Positions 53,484 to 62,370 of a DNA stretch of 64,000 nucleotides are shown piece after piece; the first letter of the stretch is position 1, and the number at the start of each line of letters is the position of its first letter. The translations under genes were made by a program, and so were the position numbers. The notes beneath the pieces were generated by a model. That model saw only the letters and a program-made list of their open reading frames with translations. It was not told where the DNA came from and did no database searches. The DNA is taken from positions 4,473,001 to 4,537,000 of the forward strand of contig NZ_CP062260.1 of NCBI RefSeq assembly GCF_014863545.1, given 5' to 3'. The stretch is from Paenibacillus sp. JNUCC32 (GTDB lineage Bacteria; Bacillota; Bacilli; Paenibacillales; Paenibacillaceae).

Positions 53484-53596
53484 GCCGACTTCCCCCTAAA
53501 AACAATATATTGTGGTCAATATGTATCCTATCAATTCCAGGATGACGGGAGTATGAGAGAGATGCACAATTTATTATAAAATCGTCTGATTATGTT

Positions 53597-55318
53597 TTAC
53601 CGCTGTGCTTCCTCAAGCCTTGGAAAGGCGATCGATACAACCACTCCTCCATTCTCTCCATCTTTAACGAGGATCTCATAATCATCGTTGAAGAACGCCG
53701 AGAACCGCTCTCTCACATTCCGGATCCCGTAACCTCCTTTGCGGCGATGGTTCTCTTTGTTCTGAGGAGCAAGCCCACTTCCGTCGTCGATAATCGTCAT
53801 TCGGATCCGGCTGCCCTCTTCCTCAGCCTTAATTTGAATTCGGCCAGTTTGCCTTGAATTAAATCCATGAATGATTGAATTTTCGACGAAAGGCTGGAGC
53901 GTCATTTTGGGAATGAATAAGTTGCGGATTTCCTGGGAGGCATGCACCTCGTATTCCAGACCGTCTTCCCACCGGATCTGCTGGATTTCCAAATAGCATG
54001 CGACGTGAGTCAGCTCTTCTTCAATCGTAATAAAGCTTTCTCCATGCGATAATCCGATGCGGAACATGCGGCCCATCAGCTCCAGAATGCGGCTCATCTT
54101 CTCCTGTCCCTCCGCAATCGCCATCCAGTTCAGCTGGTCCAAGGTGTTATATAGAAAATGCGGATTAATATTGGCTTGGAGCGCTTCGATTTCCGCCTTC
54201 CGCTGCTGCTCGTAACGCTGCGCAAGGGATGCGTACAATGCCTGGATTCTCTCATTCAGTCTGCGAAACCCTGCAAACAGAATGCCGAATTCATTCGTAT
54301 AATCACCGGCCAGCTCAGCTTGCCTCCCACCGACATCGTAATTCTTCATGGCTCTCACTAACTGGGCGATCGGCTTCAACAATTGTCTGCTTAACCAGAG
54401 CGTTAACAAGAAAGCCAGCAATAGGGCTCCGATGCCGATGGTAATAATGGCTCCAGCCAGCTTGACGCTGCCTGACGTAATTCGCTCCCAAGGGGTAATC
54501 TCCACCAGCATCCAGTTGGAGTCGGCGACTTTGGAATAGACGACCAGAGACTCGACGCCATGCTGCGTATGCAGCCGTGACACACCGGATTGGTCCGTGA
54601 ACCGCAAATCCTGCTCCTGCAATCCGGCATCCCTCATTGATTTCCCGACGCTCAGCAGCTCCCTGCCGTTCAGATCCAGCAGCATCCGGTTCGAATCTTT
54701 AGAGTATCCTTCGAGAATCCCGCGGATCCAATCCGCTTTCACATGCACGACAAGAATACCCAAGTACCGGGAGTTGTTGTACACCTTGCGGGAAAAGCTG
54801 AGCACAGGCACGTTCCCATTATAGGTCGTTAAATCATGCTCCTCTGACCAGGAAAAGTCATTGTTCTGCAGCAAAGGATACCATGGCTTTGTCGCAGCCT
54901 CCGTTAATCCATGGAACTGAATATAGCTCTGCCGATCCCCCCACTCCGGCTGTTCCATATATAAATCGATGGCCTGAATTTGCGGAATCGAATAGGTTAG
55001 ATGAGCCAGCGCTTCCTGTATGCCCTTGGACCTCCTGTAGTGGTTGAACTCATCTTCTTTTCCCGACAGAAACGTAAGTAAATCATTGTCCCTGGACGTG
55101 GTCAGCGAGATCTGCTCGATCGACGTCAGGCGGCCCGTAATTTCGTTGTTCAGCTCCTCGAGCAGTCTTTTTTGATAATACGACGTGTTTTCAGCCAATT
55201 CCCGCGAAGTCATGACATAACTGGTCCATACGGTGATCGCCAGCACAATCGTGATCAGCCCTGCAAAGCAAATAATAAACAGGGAATCGATCCGGTATCT
55301 TTTGAAGGGATTGATCAT
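53597..55318 (-). CDS. Sensor histidine kinase, YesM family
   Basis: About 573 residues from ATG 55318 (GGAGG 9 nt upstream; ATG at 55327 is too close). TM1 about residues 14-34, a large extracytoplasmic sensor domain, TM2 about 290-312, HAMP-like segment, then HisKA_7TM/His_kinase block with ANINPHFLYNTLDQLNWM (phosphorylated His) and HATPase PKMTLQPFVENSIIHGF, DDGSGL, GGYGIRNVRERF. Senses an external sugar or the binding protein and phosphorylates the YesN-type regulator. Its gene lies between the permease and binding-protein genes, in the same orientation. Confidence 0.93.
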   Translation of the reverse strand: MINPFKRYRIDSLFIICFAGLITIVLAITVWTSYVMTSRELAENTSYYQKRLLEELNNEITGRLTSIEQISLTTSRDNDLLTFLSGKEDEFNHYRRSKGIQEALAHLTYSIPQIQAIDLYMEQPEWGDRQSYIQFHGLTEAATKPWYPLLQNNDFSWSEEHDLTTYNGNVPVLSFSRKVYNNSRYLGILVVHVKADWIRGILEGYSKDSNRMLLDLNGRELLSVGKSMRDAGLQEQDLRFTDQSGVSRLHTQHGVESLVVYSKVADSNWMLVEITPWERITSGSVKLAGAIITIGIGALLLAFLLTLWLSRQLLKPIAQLVRAMKNYDVGGRQAELAGDYTNEFGILFAGFRRLNERIQALYASLAQRYEQQRKAEIEALQANINPHFLYNTLDQLNWMAIAEGQEKMSRILELMGRMFRIGLSHGESFITIEEELTHVACYLEIQQIRWEDGLEYEVHASQEIRNLFIPKMTLQPFVENSIIHGFNSRQTGRIQIKAEEEGSRIRMTIIDDGSGLAPQNKENHRRKGGYGIRNVRERFSAFFNDDYEILVKDGENGGVVVSIAFPRLEEAQR

Positions 55319-55429
55319 AATTCTCATCCTCCATGCTTTACATTCCTATCAGAAAAAAACATTGAAGCTGTGCGGCGTACCGCTGCCTCAATGTTTCCTC
55401 ATTTTATAATATAACGGTAGAGCTAGCTA

Positions 55430-56275
55430 CTACCCTTTTAGTCCTGTGGTAGCTACACCCTCCACAAAGTATTTCTGGGCAAAGATAAACAGCAATGTAG
55501 CCGGTAGAATGGATACGAGAGACATCGCCAGCAATTGTCCCCATTCCGCGCCGCCTTGCGAATCGTTAATCATCCGTAAAGCCAAGCCAACCGTATATTT
55601 GTCGACGGAATTAATGTACAGGAGATGGCCAAGGAAATCATCCCAGTTCCATAGGAAGCAGAAGATAATGACCGTCACGATGGAAGGCTTCATCAAGGGC
55701 ATCACAATTCTCCAATAAATCCCGAACCAGCTGCATCCGTCGATCTTGGCCGATTCATCCAGCTCCCGCGGGATCCCGCGTATGAATTGAACGAGCAGGA
55801 AGACGAAGAAGGTTCCTCCCGCTCCTCCCGCTAATGCATGGGGCACGATAAACGGCAGGTAGGTGTTGACCCAACCAAATTGGTGGAACATCGCATATTG
55901 CGGAATGATGAGCACTTGGCCCGGCAGCATCAGCGTAAGCATGAGCAGCGAAAACCAGAAGCCTCGAAGCGGAAAGTCCAGCCTTGCAAATCCGAAGGCA
56001 ACCAGCGTACAGGAAATCACCGTCACAATGATCACCGCAGTAATTAAATAGAACGTATTCAAATAGAAGTCGGTAAAGGTGAACCCCGGAACGGAATTCC
56101 ATCCGTTGATGTAATTGGACCACTGCGGCACGGACGGGAAGATGGATGGGGAACTGAGCTCCTGGTTCGTTTTCAGCGAAGCGCCAATCCACCAAATGAC
56201 CGGATAAACCATAATCAAGCTGAACATAATGAGGACCGAATGGCGGATCACGGGGTTCCATTTGCGTCTGGTCAT
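55430..56275 (-). CDS. Sugar ABC transporter permease (CUT1, YtcP/LplC type)
   Basis: 281 residues with six TM segments. The EAA loop reads ELDESAKIDGCSWFGIYWRIVMPLMKPSIV, typical for binding-protein-dependent sugar transporters. C-terminus FAQKYFVEGVATTGLKG is the LplC/YtcP signature. Overlaps the upstream permease gene by 4 nt (ATGA). Together with it forms the channel of an aldouronate/oligosaccharide importer. Confidence 0.93.
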   Translation of the reverse strand: MTRRKWNPVIRHSVLIMFSLIMVYPVIWWIGASLKTNQELSSPSIFPSVPQWSNYINGWNSVPGFTFTDFYLNTFYLITAVIIVTVISCTLVAFGFARLDFPLRGFWFSLLMLTLMLPGQVLIIPQYAMFHQFGWVNTYLPFIVPHALAGGAGGTFFVFLLVQFIRGIPRELDESAKIDGCSWFGIYWRIVMPLMKPSIVTVIIFCFLWNWDDFLGHLLYINSVDKYTVGLALRMINDSQGGAEWGQLLAMSLVSILPATLLFIFAQKYFVEGVATTGLKG

Positions 56276-57225
56276 TTTCCTTTCCCTCCTTGGCTCTCGG
56301 ATTCGTAGAATACCCAGTATTTCGAAGTCAGGTTAATGATCACGGCCGCAGCCACAATCAAGATCAGCATGATCCAGGCCAAGGAAGAGGAATAGCCCAG
56401 CTGATAGCGGCTGAATGCCCGTTCATACAGGTATAACGCATAGACATAGGTAGAGTTCATCGGCCCGCCGCCGGTGATAACGTAAGCAGGCGTAAACATC
56501 TGGAAGGAGTTAATGACCCCCATGATGAGATTGAAAAATAACGTGGGTGACAGCATCGGAAGCGTGATTTTGAAAAATTGCTTTAGCTTGCCCGCGCCAT
56601 CCACCGCGGAGGCTTCATACAGATCATTCGGAATCTGCTTCAGGCCCGCGAGGAAAATCACCATCGATGAACCGAATTGCCATACCGACAAGCCAATGAG
56701 AGACCATAATGCGGTATCCGGGTTCGTGACCCAGCCCGTTCCGGGAATTCCGAAGAATCCAAGCACTTGGTTGAAGAAGCCGTCCACGCCGAAAATATTT
56801 TTCCATAACAGGGAAACCGCGATGCTTGCCCCGATTAAGGAAGGGAAATAAATGGCCGTTCGATAGACGGATATCCCGCGCACGGCCTTTTTTAGCAGGA
56901 GAGCAACCATCAGCGCGGCAATTAGCTTCAGCGGCACCGAGGCGAGTACATAATAAAACGTGAGCTTGAGTGATTGGGCAAATTTGTCGTCCGCCGTAAT
57001 GATGCGCTCGTAATTGTCTAAGCCGACCCACTCGATCGGCTTCATTAGCGTGTAGTTTGTGAAGGAATAGTACAGGGACAACAGCATCGGATAGGCTGTC
57101 AACGCCAGAAATCCGATCAGCCAAGGGGAAATAAACAGATAACCTGCAAGGGGAGAGTCCCAGCGCTTGCGAAATGGCTTTTTGCGAACAGGTATTTCGG
57201 ATGCTAAAGATGTTGCTCGTTCCAT
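56272..57225 (-). CDS. Sugar ABC transporter permease (CUT1, LplB type)
   Basis: 317 residues with six TM segments after a basic N-terminus (RKKPFRKRWD). EAA loop NDLYEASAVDGAGKLKQFFKITLPMLSPTLFF. First gene of the operon with the second permease, kinase, binding protein, regulator and GH67 gene. Ribosome site AAAAGGAGAG lies just before the ATG. Imports oligosaccharides captured by the binding protein. Confidence 0.93.
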   Translation of the reverse strand: MERATSLASEIPVRKKPFRKRWDSPLAGYLFISPWLIGFLALTAYPMLLSLYYSFTNYTLMKPIEWVGLDNYERIITADDKFAQSLKLTFYYVLASVPLKLIAALMVALLLKKAVRGISVYRTAIYFPSLIGASIAVSLLWKNIFGVDGFFNQVLGFFGIPGTGWVTNPDTALWSLIGLSVWQFGSSMVIFLAGLKQIPNDLYEASAVDGAGKLKQFFKITLPMLSPTLFFNLIMGVINSFQMFTPAYVITGGGPMNSTYVYALYLYERAFSRYQLGYSSSLAWIMLILIVAAAVIINLTSKYWVFYESESQGGKGK

Positions 57226-57377
57226 GAATTCACTCTCCTTTTCCGTACCTTAAGTATAGAAGGAGAGCCGCCGGGAACTACATGAGACAATTGTTCAAAA
57301 TCATTCAATATTTTCAGAATGTGTCGTCAGAAACGAAAAAACGGAATCAAGCTTTGCCGGATAATCCATCAAAAGAT

Positions 57378-57403
57378 AAGTATAGTTTTATCAAACTATA
57401 CTT
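57378..57403. repeat. Perfect inverted repeat, possible operator
   Basis: AAGTATAGTTT (57378-57388), loop TATC, AAACTATACTT (57393-57403). No T-run follows. About 150 bases upstream of the operon's first ATG. Confidence 0.6.
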
Positions 57404-57521
57404 ACTTATAGAAGTTGGATGATCCTAATACGACCAAGAACCCCACCGCGTCGTAGCGAGTAATTCAATTTTATCTTGCGGGGTTAATTCTCCAGGTGCA
57501 CTTGAACCAGCATAACTTAAC

Positions 57522-57556
57522 AAAAAAACGCACCTCCCTATGGAGATGCGTTTTTC
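57522..57556 (-). terminator. Terminator of sodC
   Basis: AAAAACGCACCTCC / GGAGATGCGTTTTT with loop CTAT (one mismatch), followed by T-run on the minus strand. Confidence 0.8.
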
Positions 57557-57602
57557 ACTGAATTTCATATGCTGCAAACGGATGTACTATCAACTTGCCA
57601 GA

Positions 57603-58355
57603 TTACTCCGGAATATTCCCGCCCGCCACGCGGTCGCCGGAATTGCCCGCCGGGTCGGTGACATTGTCATCTTCGCCGGCATGTATGATCAACGAGCGCC
57701 CCAGCACCGAGTTCGGCTGGTTCTTTTCCAGCGTGCCATGCTGAATGATCGTCTCCGCTTCCACGGTGCCGTCCGCGCCCACGACCAGGTTCGGCATGTC
57801 GCCGACATGGCTTCCTTGCGGATTCTCCAGGCCATGATGCTTGTGGGTCGGATTAAAATGCCCTCCGGCAGATTTAAAATCCGTTCCCTGTATCGCATTC
57901 TCATGCACATGGAACCCATGCTTGCCTGGAGTGAGGCCGGATGCGGTAATCTTCACCTTCACCCCGTCATGGATCTGCTCCAAGGTAGCGGAACCAACTG
58001 GCTCGCCCGCCGCATTGTACAGCTTGACTACAGGCTGCCCCAGGGATTCTTTCCTGGAAGCCTCGCCCCAGTACACGGGTTGGTTAACCGGATCTGAAAC
58101 CATGCGAGCTGGCGAATCGCTGCTGTCGGTAGGAATCTTAGGATCCAAGGTCGCCGTCTCTTGTTCCGTAAATGGACCGTCGGCGGTGGCGTTGTCCTTG
58201 CCGTTAACGAAGTGGCTTATTTTAGACATCGTGTGTTGAATCGTATCTAAGGTGCCTTCTGGATTCGCAGCAGCGAACATAATCCCTATAATCAGCAGGG
58301 CTCCGGCAAGAAACGCTCCAGCCATATATTTTAACTTGTTGGTCAACTTTTTCAC
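57603..58355 (-). CDS. sodC: Cu/Zn superoxide dismutase, membrane-anchored, cysteine-free
   Basis: 250 residues. Hydrophobic anchor/signal segment at residues 10-30 (YMAGAFLAGALLIIGIMFAA). SOD domain about 93-250: GKHGFHVHE, SAGGHFNPTHKHHG, SHVGDMPNL, GRSLIIHAGEDDN and GNSGDRVAGG. All expected Cu/Zn histidines look present. The two cysteines that usually form the intrasubunit disulfide are missing (ENAIQGTD and RVAGG where a Cys normally lies), as in other Bacillus-type SodC/YojM proteins. Converts superoxide to peroxide at the cell surface. A relic of a second copy occurs at 61043-61139. Confidence 0.93.
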   Translation of the reverse strand: MKKLTNKLKYMAGAFLAGALLIIGIMFAAANPEGTLDTIQHTMSKISHFVNGKDNATADGPFTEQETATLDPKIPTDSSDSPARMVSDPVNQPVYWGEASRKESLGQPVVKLYNAAGEPVGSATLEQIHDGVKVKITASGLTPGKHGFHVHENAIQGTDFKSAGGHFNPTHKHHGLENPQGSHVGDMPNLVVGADGTVEAETIIQHGTLEKNQPNSVLGRSLIIHAGEDDNVTDPAGNSGDRVAGGNIPE

Positions 58356-58479
58356 TTCATCGCCTCCTGAATGATGATATCATTCATCTCCCAATCCCCT
58401 GATTTTATACATCCAAGTCGTTATTTTATGGGATATGAGGCATTCAGTGTCGGTCAAAGAGAGGGGCTCGATAACGGCT

Positions 58480-58920
58480 TTAACGCCCCTCTGGCAAAAT
58501 AAGCTCTCTCATCCGATCGGTATGTTTGGCGGAAACCACATATACATCTTCTCCCCATTCCTTGAACCCGTAGCTGAACACACTTTCCTGACCCTCTTCC
58601 CCCAACCACAGCTTGATGGCATGGATCGGAGATGGCTGGGCATAGACGACCATCACGTCGTAATCCGGGTCCGTTCGTTTGGCATTATCAGGCTGCTTGC
58701 GAGCGGTACGGATCGCTTCCTCAAACGCTCTTACATCTTTCGCTTCCTTAAAGGACAACAGTGTATCCCCATTCATCTCGTCCCATGTCTCGAACGTTGA
58801 AATCCGAATCTCGGCAACCTTTTCATCAAGTAGCTGCATCGTCTCCCAACCAGAGTCCTTATCACAGCCTACCAATAGAGCCGTCATGTAAAGCATCATG
58901 ATCATGAGTAATCGCTTCAT
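58480..58920 (-). CDS. Hypothetical lipoprotein
   Basis: 146 residues. Lipobox LLVGCDKD predicts lipidation at about Cys19. Rest is charged, no known domain: TMQLLDEKVAEIRISTFETWDEMNGDTLLSF, then a segment with conserved-looking GEEGQESVFSYGFKEWGEDVYVV. A partial relic copy of its N-terminal coding region exists at 21650-21770. Located between sodC and a P-loop kinase-like gene on the minus strand, with an AAGGACG ribosome site. Confidence 0.8.
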   Translation of the reverse strand: MKRLLMIMMLYMTALLVGCDKDSGWETMQLLDEKVAEIRISTFETWDEMNGDTLLSFKEAKDVRAFEEAIRTARKQPDNAKRTDPDYDVMVVYAQPSPIHAIKLWLGEEGQESVFSYGFKEWGEDVYVVSAKHTDRMRELILPEGR

Positions 58921-58950
58921 TAAACCGTCCTTCCTTATCTATGAAAAATA

Positions 58951-59802
58951 TTATGGGATGATCCCATGCCGCTTCAGCTTGTCCATTAGCATGGTTCTGT
59001 ACGTCTCTTGGTCATAAAGGGAGTTATTGATTAACTCCTTGTTCAGTTCGAGCTTGTCCAAGATCCTGTGCTCCAACTCGCGCCGGGCTTCCAATACTTG
59101 CAGAGTCCCTTCGACGCCTTCCAGACCGTGATGTTTGCCGTACCCCTGTCCAGTGTAGTAATGGGCGAACCCTGTGGACCATGCCTCCGGGCGTTCCCGG
59201 ATGGCCTTGCGGAATGCGTATTCCAGGTCGTTCTGCTCAATGTAGAACAGGAGGGGATTTAGCGGAAGGACCGCTTTTTCCAGCCCCAGCACGTAGTCCG
59301 TCACTTGATCTTCCGGCGCATCATGCTTCACCATGCCGACGGTCACCGGATTCTGAATGAAACAGCACTCAAAAATCGTGACGGCAGGCTCATGCAGCGC
59401 CTGCTCGGCTAATGACCCCCACCGATCGGTGATGAGCCACCGGTTGAGGTCCAGCGGGAGCTCGTAAATATCCTTTTTAGCCAACGAATGATAAAGGTCA
59501 TCCGGAAAAGAAGCGCCATATTCGTTCTTCAACTTCTGGTAGGGCAAGAGGTTCCAGCTGCCTTTTTGGACAGCCCGTTCGAGCATTATTTCTTTAAAAG
59601 GGCCTGCGACTTCCAGCAACTGCCCGAATTCCTCTTCCGTCAGACACGCGGTTCCCTCATAATCCGCCGGGTGGTCTGTATCCCCCTCCATCACCAGCCG
59701 GGACTCGATGTTGTGCTCGGAAAGAATGGCATGAATCATACGGGACGTCGTCGACTTGCCGAACCCCGGCAGGCCCTCAACCATGATTAATTTCGTCTTC
59801 AT
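58951..59802 (-). CDS. P-loop nucleotide kinase-like protein
   Basis: 283 residues. N-terminal Walker A VEGLPGFGKSTTSRMI (about residues 8-23) and further TACLTEEEF. Middle WLITDRWGSLAEQA holds a possible lid/LID-type DR motif. Similar to adenylylsulfate kinase-like or thymidylate-kinase-like P-loop proteins common in Bacillota (unknown substrate). Cytosolic. Starts independently of its neighbours. Confidence 0.75.
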   Translation of the reverse strand: MKTKLIMVEGLPGFGKSTTSRMIHAILSEHNIESRLVMEGDTDHPADYEGTACLTEEEFGQLLEVAGPFKEIMLERAVQKGSWNLLPYQKLKNEYGASFPDDLYHSLAKKDIYELPLDLNRWLITDRWGSLAEQALHEPAVTIFECCFIQNPVTVGMVKHDAPEDQVTDYVLGLEKAVLPLNPLLFYIEQNDLEYAFRKAIRERPEAWSTGFAHYYTGQGYGKHHGLEGVEGTLQVLEARRELEHRILDKLELNKELINNSLYDQETYRTMLMDKLKRHGIIP

Positions 59803-59947
59803 TTCAAATCCCCTTCAAATCTCAAAAAATGTTTGCAGCTTCATGTTATTCTGTGGGAGCCTGTGAATATCCTTTTCTCTATCTATTGATTAGACCCAAA
59901 TTAAGGTATGATAATGTTACTACTTATAGAGAGGTGTTCATACATAA

Positions 59948-60484
59948 ATGAAGAAGACTTTAGCCCTTTTGTTGATGCTCGCTATCTTAATTCTCCCGTC
60001 ACAGGCTTATGCCGCCCCACCCTCCATGAAAATGTCGATCTCCGAGGTTAATAAGATCTACTTTGAGGATTACAACAAGAGGTTAAAGGAGGTTAAGTCT
60101 GCTATACGGACTTATAAAGCTCCTGTGTGCTCCGATGTAATCACTCTCACGAATCAATCCAAGCAGCTGACAACCAAGTACAACAACCTCAAGAAGTCCA
60201 AAGCCAGTAAAACGGAACTGAGTCAGATGAAGGCAACACTTGATAAGGCTAAGAAAAGTCTTAGTGACGCAAAGAAAGTCTGCAATAAGGAAACAGCGGA
60301 AACGAAAAAAGAACTCAATGGACAAGTTAAAGAAATTTCTTTAGCCAAAACTTCCGGAGTCAAGCTGAATGTCGACTCTTACAATAAAGGAACAATTACC
60401 AGCTCAACGTTCGATAAGGAAATACGCAGTATCGTGAAGCTTGTAGACGATGTTTTCACATACATTCTAGAAGATCTTGAGTAG
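59948..60484 (+). CDS. Secreted coiled-coil protein
   Basis: 178 residues. Signal peptide MKKTLALLLMLAILILPSQ, cleavage probably after AYA. The remainder is lysine-rich and helical (LKKSKASKTELSQMKATLDKAKKS), consistent with a coiled coil, and has two cysteines (APVCSDVI and KKVCNKETA) that may pair in a disulfide. Exported, otherwise unknown. GAGAGGTG lies upstream of ATG. Confidence 0.75.
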   Translation: MKKTLALLLMLAILILPSQAYAAPPSMKMSISEVNKIYFEDYNKRLKEVKSAIRTYKAPVCSDVITLTNQSKQLTTKYNNLKKSKASKTELSQMKATLDKAKKSLSDAKKVCNKETAETKKELNGQVKEISLAKTSGVKLNVDSYNKGTITSSTFDKEIRSIVKLVDDVFTYILEDLE

Positions 60485-60485
60485 A

Positions 60486-60520
60486 GCAAGCGGCAGGGTA
60501 TAACCTGCCGTTTTTGTATT
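60486..60520 (+). terminator. Terminator of the coiled-coil protein gene
   Basis: CGGCAGG / CCTGCCG stem with loop GTATAA just after the stop codon, followed by TTTTTGT. Confidence 0.75.
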
Positions 60521-60592
60521 GAACATCGTTGAGCAAAATAAAAAACCGTAGACATTACCATCTACGGCCTTTCCTACACTAAACCTAACACC

Positions 60593-60835
60593 CTACTCCA
60601 AACTACTAAACTCATTCATACGCGCAAGTTTTACAAGATCAGACTTAGGCCATCCAATTTCTCTCGATTTCATCCTGCAATAATAACAAGAGCAATGAAT
60701 CTTCCCCTTAGCAAACTCACCTGTAAACTTGGCATGCCAACCAAGCTGTTTAGCAAGCCTGCTCTTATGCTGGATCACTCTCCGTCGATGATGACGGTAG
60801 TACGAACGAGTACGATTTTTGACTTTGCTTTTCAT
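60593..60835 (-). CDS. Small basic protein with paired cysteines
   Basis: About 80 residues from ATG 60835, with AAGGGGCG 7 nt upstream; a longer frame begins at 60880. Very basic (NRTRSYYRHHRRRVIQHKSRLAKQ), ending in GKIHCSCYYCRMK, a C-x-C-x2-C cluster that might bind zinc. Similar small proteins occur in Bacillota genomes. Possible nucleic-acid-binding role, unproven. Confidence 0.65.
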   Translation of the reverse strand: MKSKVKNRTRSYYRHHRRRVIQHKSRLAKQLGWHAKFTGEFAKGKIHCSCYYCRMKSREIGWPKSDLVKLARMNEFSSLE

Positions 60836-60975
60836 TCCATCACGCCCCTTGGGAAAAGGCCCAGCCTGCAAAGGAGCCAAGAGGGTTATGCCATCCTCTA
60901 CAGGCCGAGCGTGATGAAACTGTTAAGTTGCACGAACACCATGGATCACCTCAACGCGATGTGATTTCAACCTGT

Positions 60976-61042
60976 ATTACTTTCTGACCAACTCCGCCAC
61001 ACTCTCCACATGCACCGTTTGCGGAAACCTCGTCATGAACCT
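60976..61042 (-). pseudogene. Possible 3' end relic of a TrmA/RlmD-type methyltransferase gene
   Basis: In one frame the minus strand reads FMTRFPQTVHVESVAELVRK followed by a stop (60976-60978). FPQTxHVExV is the usual C-terminal signature of 23S rRNA uracil-5 methyltransferases. Only about 20 codons, so tentative. Confidence 0.4.
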
Positions 61043-61139
61043 GCTTCAAGATAGCGAAACCCACAAACTCGCTAGCCGCATTGAACAGCCTCACCAGAGA
61101 GATGCCTTCTAAGCTAGCGTCCTTGTTATGACAGAACAT
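61043..61139 (-). pseudogene. sodC relic
   Basis: The minus-strand frame reads DASLEG...LVRLFNAASEFVGFAILKQVHD. The intact SodC of this window has EASRKESLGQPVVKLYNAAG then EPVGSATLEQIHD. The match stops abruptly at HD, followed by a different sequence. A decayed partial copy about 3 kb from the intact gene. Confidence 0.75.
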
Positions 61140-61146
61140 TCACCCA

Positions 61147-62178
61147 TCAGGTCGTTACAATAAACCCTTCCGTTTGGTCCCCCATCAATTGAGGTCTTAC
61201 ATCCACAAACCCCTCGCTCGGCTTACGCAGGGCTTCCAAAACAACCTGCGCGTTATACCCGTCATGGAAATCATAGATGAGACCGGACTCTCCGTTTAGA
61301 ATCTGAACGATTTGCTTCAGGATTGGCAGCGGGCTGATGACGTCGTCTACAGGTACTGGCTGCAGTTCGGTATCCCTGCCGCTTCGGTACAGGTTGCACC
61401 AGTTCTCCAATGCCAAAGTGCCTTCTTCACCGTGGACCACCAGGGAGACACGCTCCTCCCCTTCCCGTTGGTCGGTTCCCGACAGGCGAATCTCGATATC
61501 ATGATGTAATCTGAGTACGGCCTGGACACGGCTTTCGGACTGATTCGAATCCGGCGGAAACTCGATCTCGCTCTTCACATGCGTAATCGGCCCGAACACC
61601 TGCTGGATCATCTGGATCCAGTGAATGCCGACCTCCAGCAGGTATCCGCCCTGCTGCCTTGACGTAATCCATGGATTCTGCTGCCAGGCCCTCGGCCACT
61701 GCGGAAACTCCAGGTACAGATCCATGCTTTGGATCCGGCCGATCGCCTGCTGCTCAAGCAATCCCCTCAGCTTCAGAACAGCCGGGTCGAGCGGAAGCGA
61801 GAAATGAACCGCATGGAGCACATCGGCCTTCTCGGCCAGTTCCACCAGACTCCGGGCTTCGGTCAAGCTATTGGCCAGCGGCTTCTCGCAGAAAACGTGG
61901 ACGCCTTTTTCAAATGCGATCCGGGCCACGTCATAATGCAGGGACGGCGGAACCGCGATATACACCAGGTCAAGCGTCACCTCATCCAGCAGCTGGCGAT
62001 AGTCGGTGTACAGCCTTGGATAAATCCCTGCTTCGGCAGCTTCACGATGCAAACTGGATTCATCACTGTCGCAAATGGCGACCAACTCGATCTTTTCCGT
62101 ATATTGAGGCAGTAAGCGGTGAATCATATGCCGGCCCATATGCCCTAAGCCAATGACGGCCATTTTTTGTTTGTTCAT
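61147..62178 (-). CDS. Gfo/Idh/MocA-family oxidoreductase
   Basis: 343 residues. N-terminal Rossmann motif AVIGLGHMGRHMIHRL, followed by VAICDSDESS and the family signature CEKPLANSLTEARSL. C-terminal half has the typical EVGIHWIQMIQQVFG block. Uses NAD(P) to oxidise or reduce a sugar-type alcohol; substrate unknown. Monocistronic. Common in Paenibacillus sugar metabolism; may act on inositol- or glucuronate-like compounds. Confidence 0.9.
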   Translation of the reverse strand: MNKQKMAVIGLGHMGRHMIHRLLPQYTEKIELVAICDSDESSLHREAAEAGIYPRLYTDYRQLLDEVTLDLVYIAVPPSLHYDVARIAFEKGVHVFCEKPLANSLTEARSLVELAEKADVLHAVHFSLPLDPAVLKLRGLLEQQAIGRIQSMDLYLEFPQWPRAWQQNPWITSRQQGGYLLEVGIHWIQMIQQVFGPITHVKSEIEFPPDSNQSESRVQAVLRLHHDIEIRLSGTDQREGEERVSLVVHGEEGTLALENWCNLYRSGRDTELQPVPVDDVISPLPILKQIVQILNGESGLIYDFHDGYNAQVVLEALRKPSEGFVDVRPQLMGDQTEGFIVTT

Positions 62179-62370
62179 TCTGTTCTCCTATTCCATTCGC
62201 GATTGAATTTTGCCATTGCATGCACGTCACCTATTATAGATCAAGGTGCTGCAGCCCGTACACTTTGATATACGATACTGTTCCGTTATTCCTTTGGATT
62301 CAAAGCGCAGGGCACTTTCTTTCTATGCTGGTAGTAAAATAATGCCCTTGTAGAATCAATAATAAAAAAA

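Larger units (their letters stand above)
57226..57602. other. Upstream region of the aldouronate operon
   Basis: Contains an 11-bp perfect palindrome with 4-nt loop (57378-57403) that could be an operator, and the sodC terminator near 57522-57555. No gene is supported. Confidence 0.5.
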
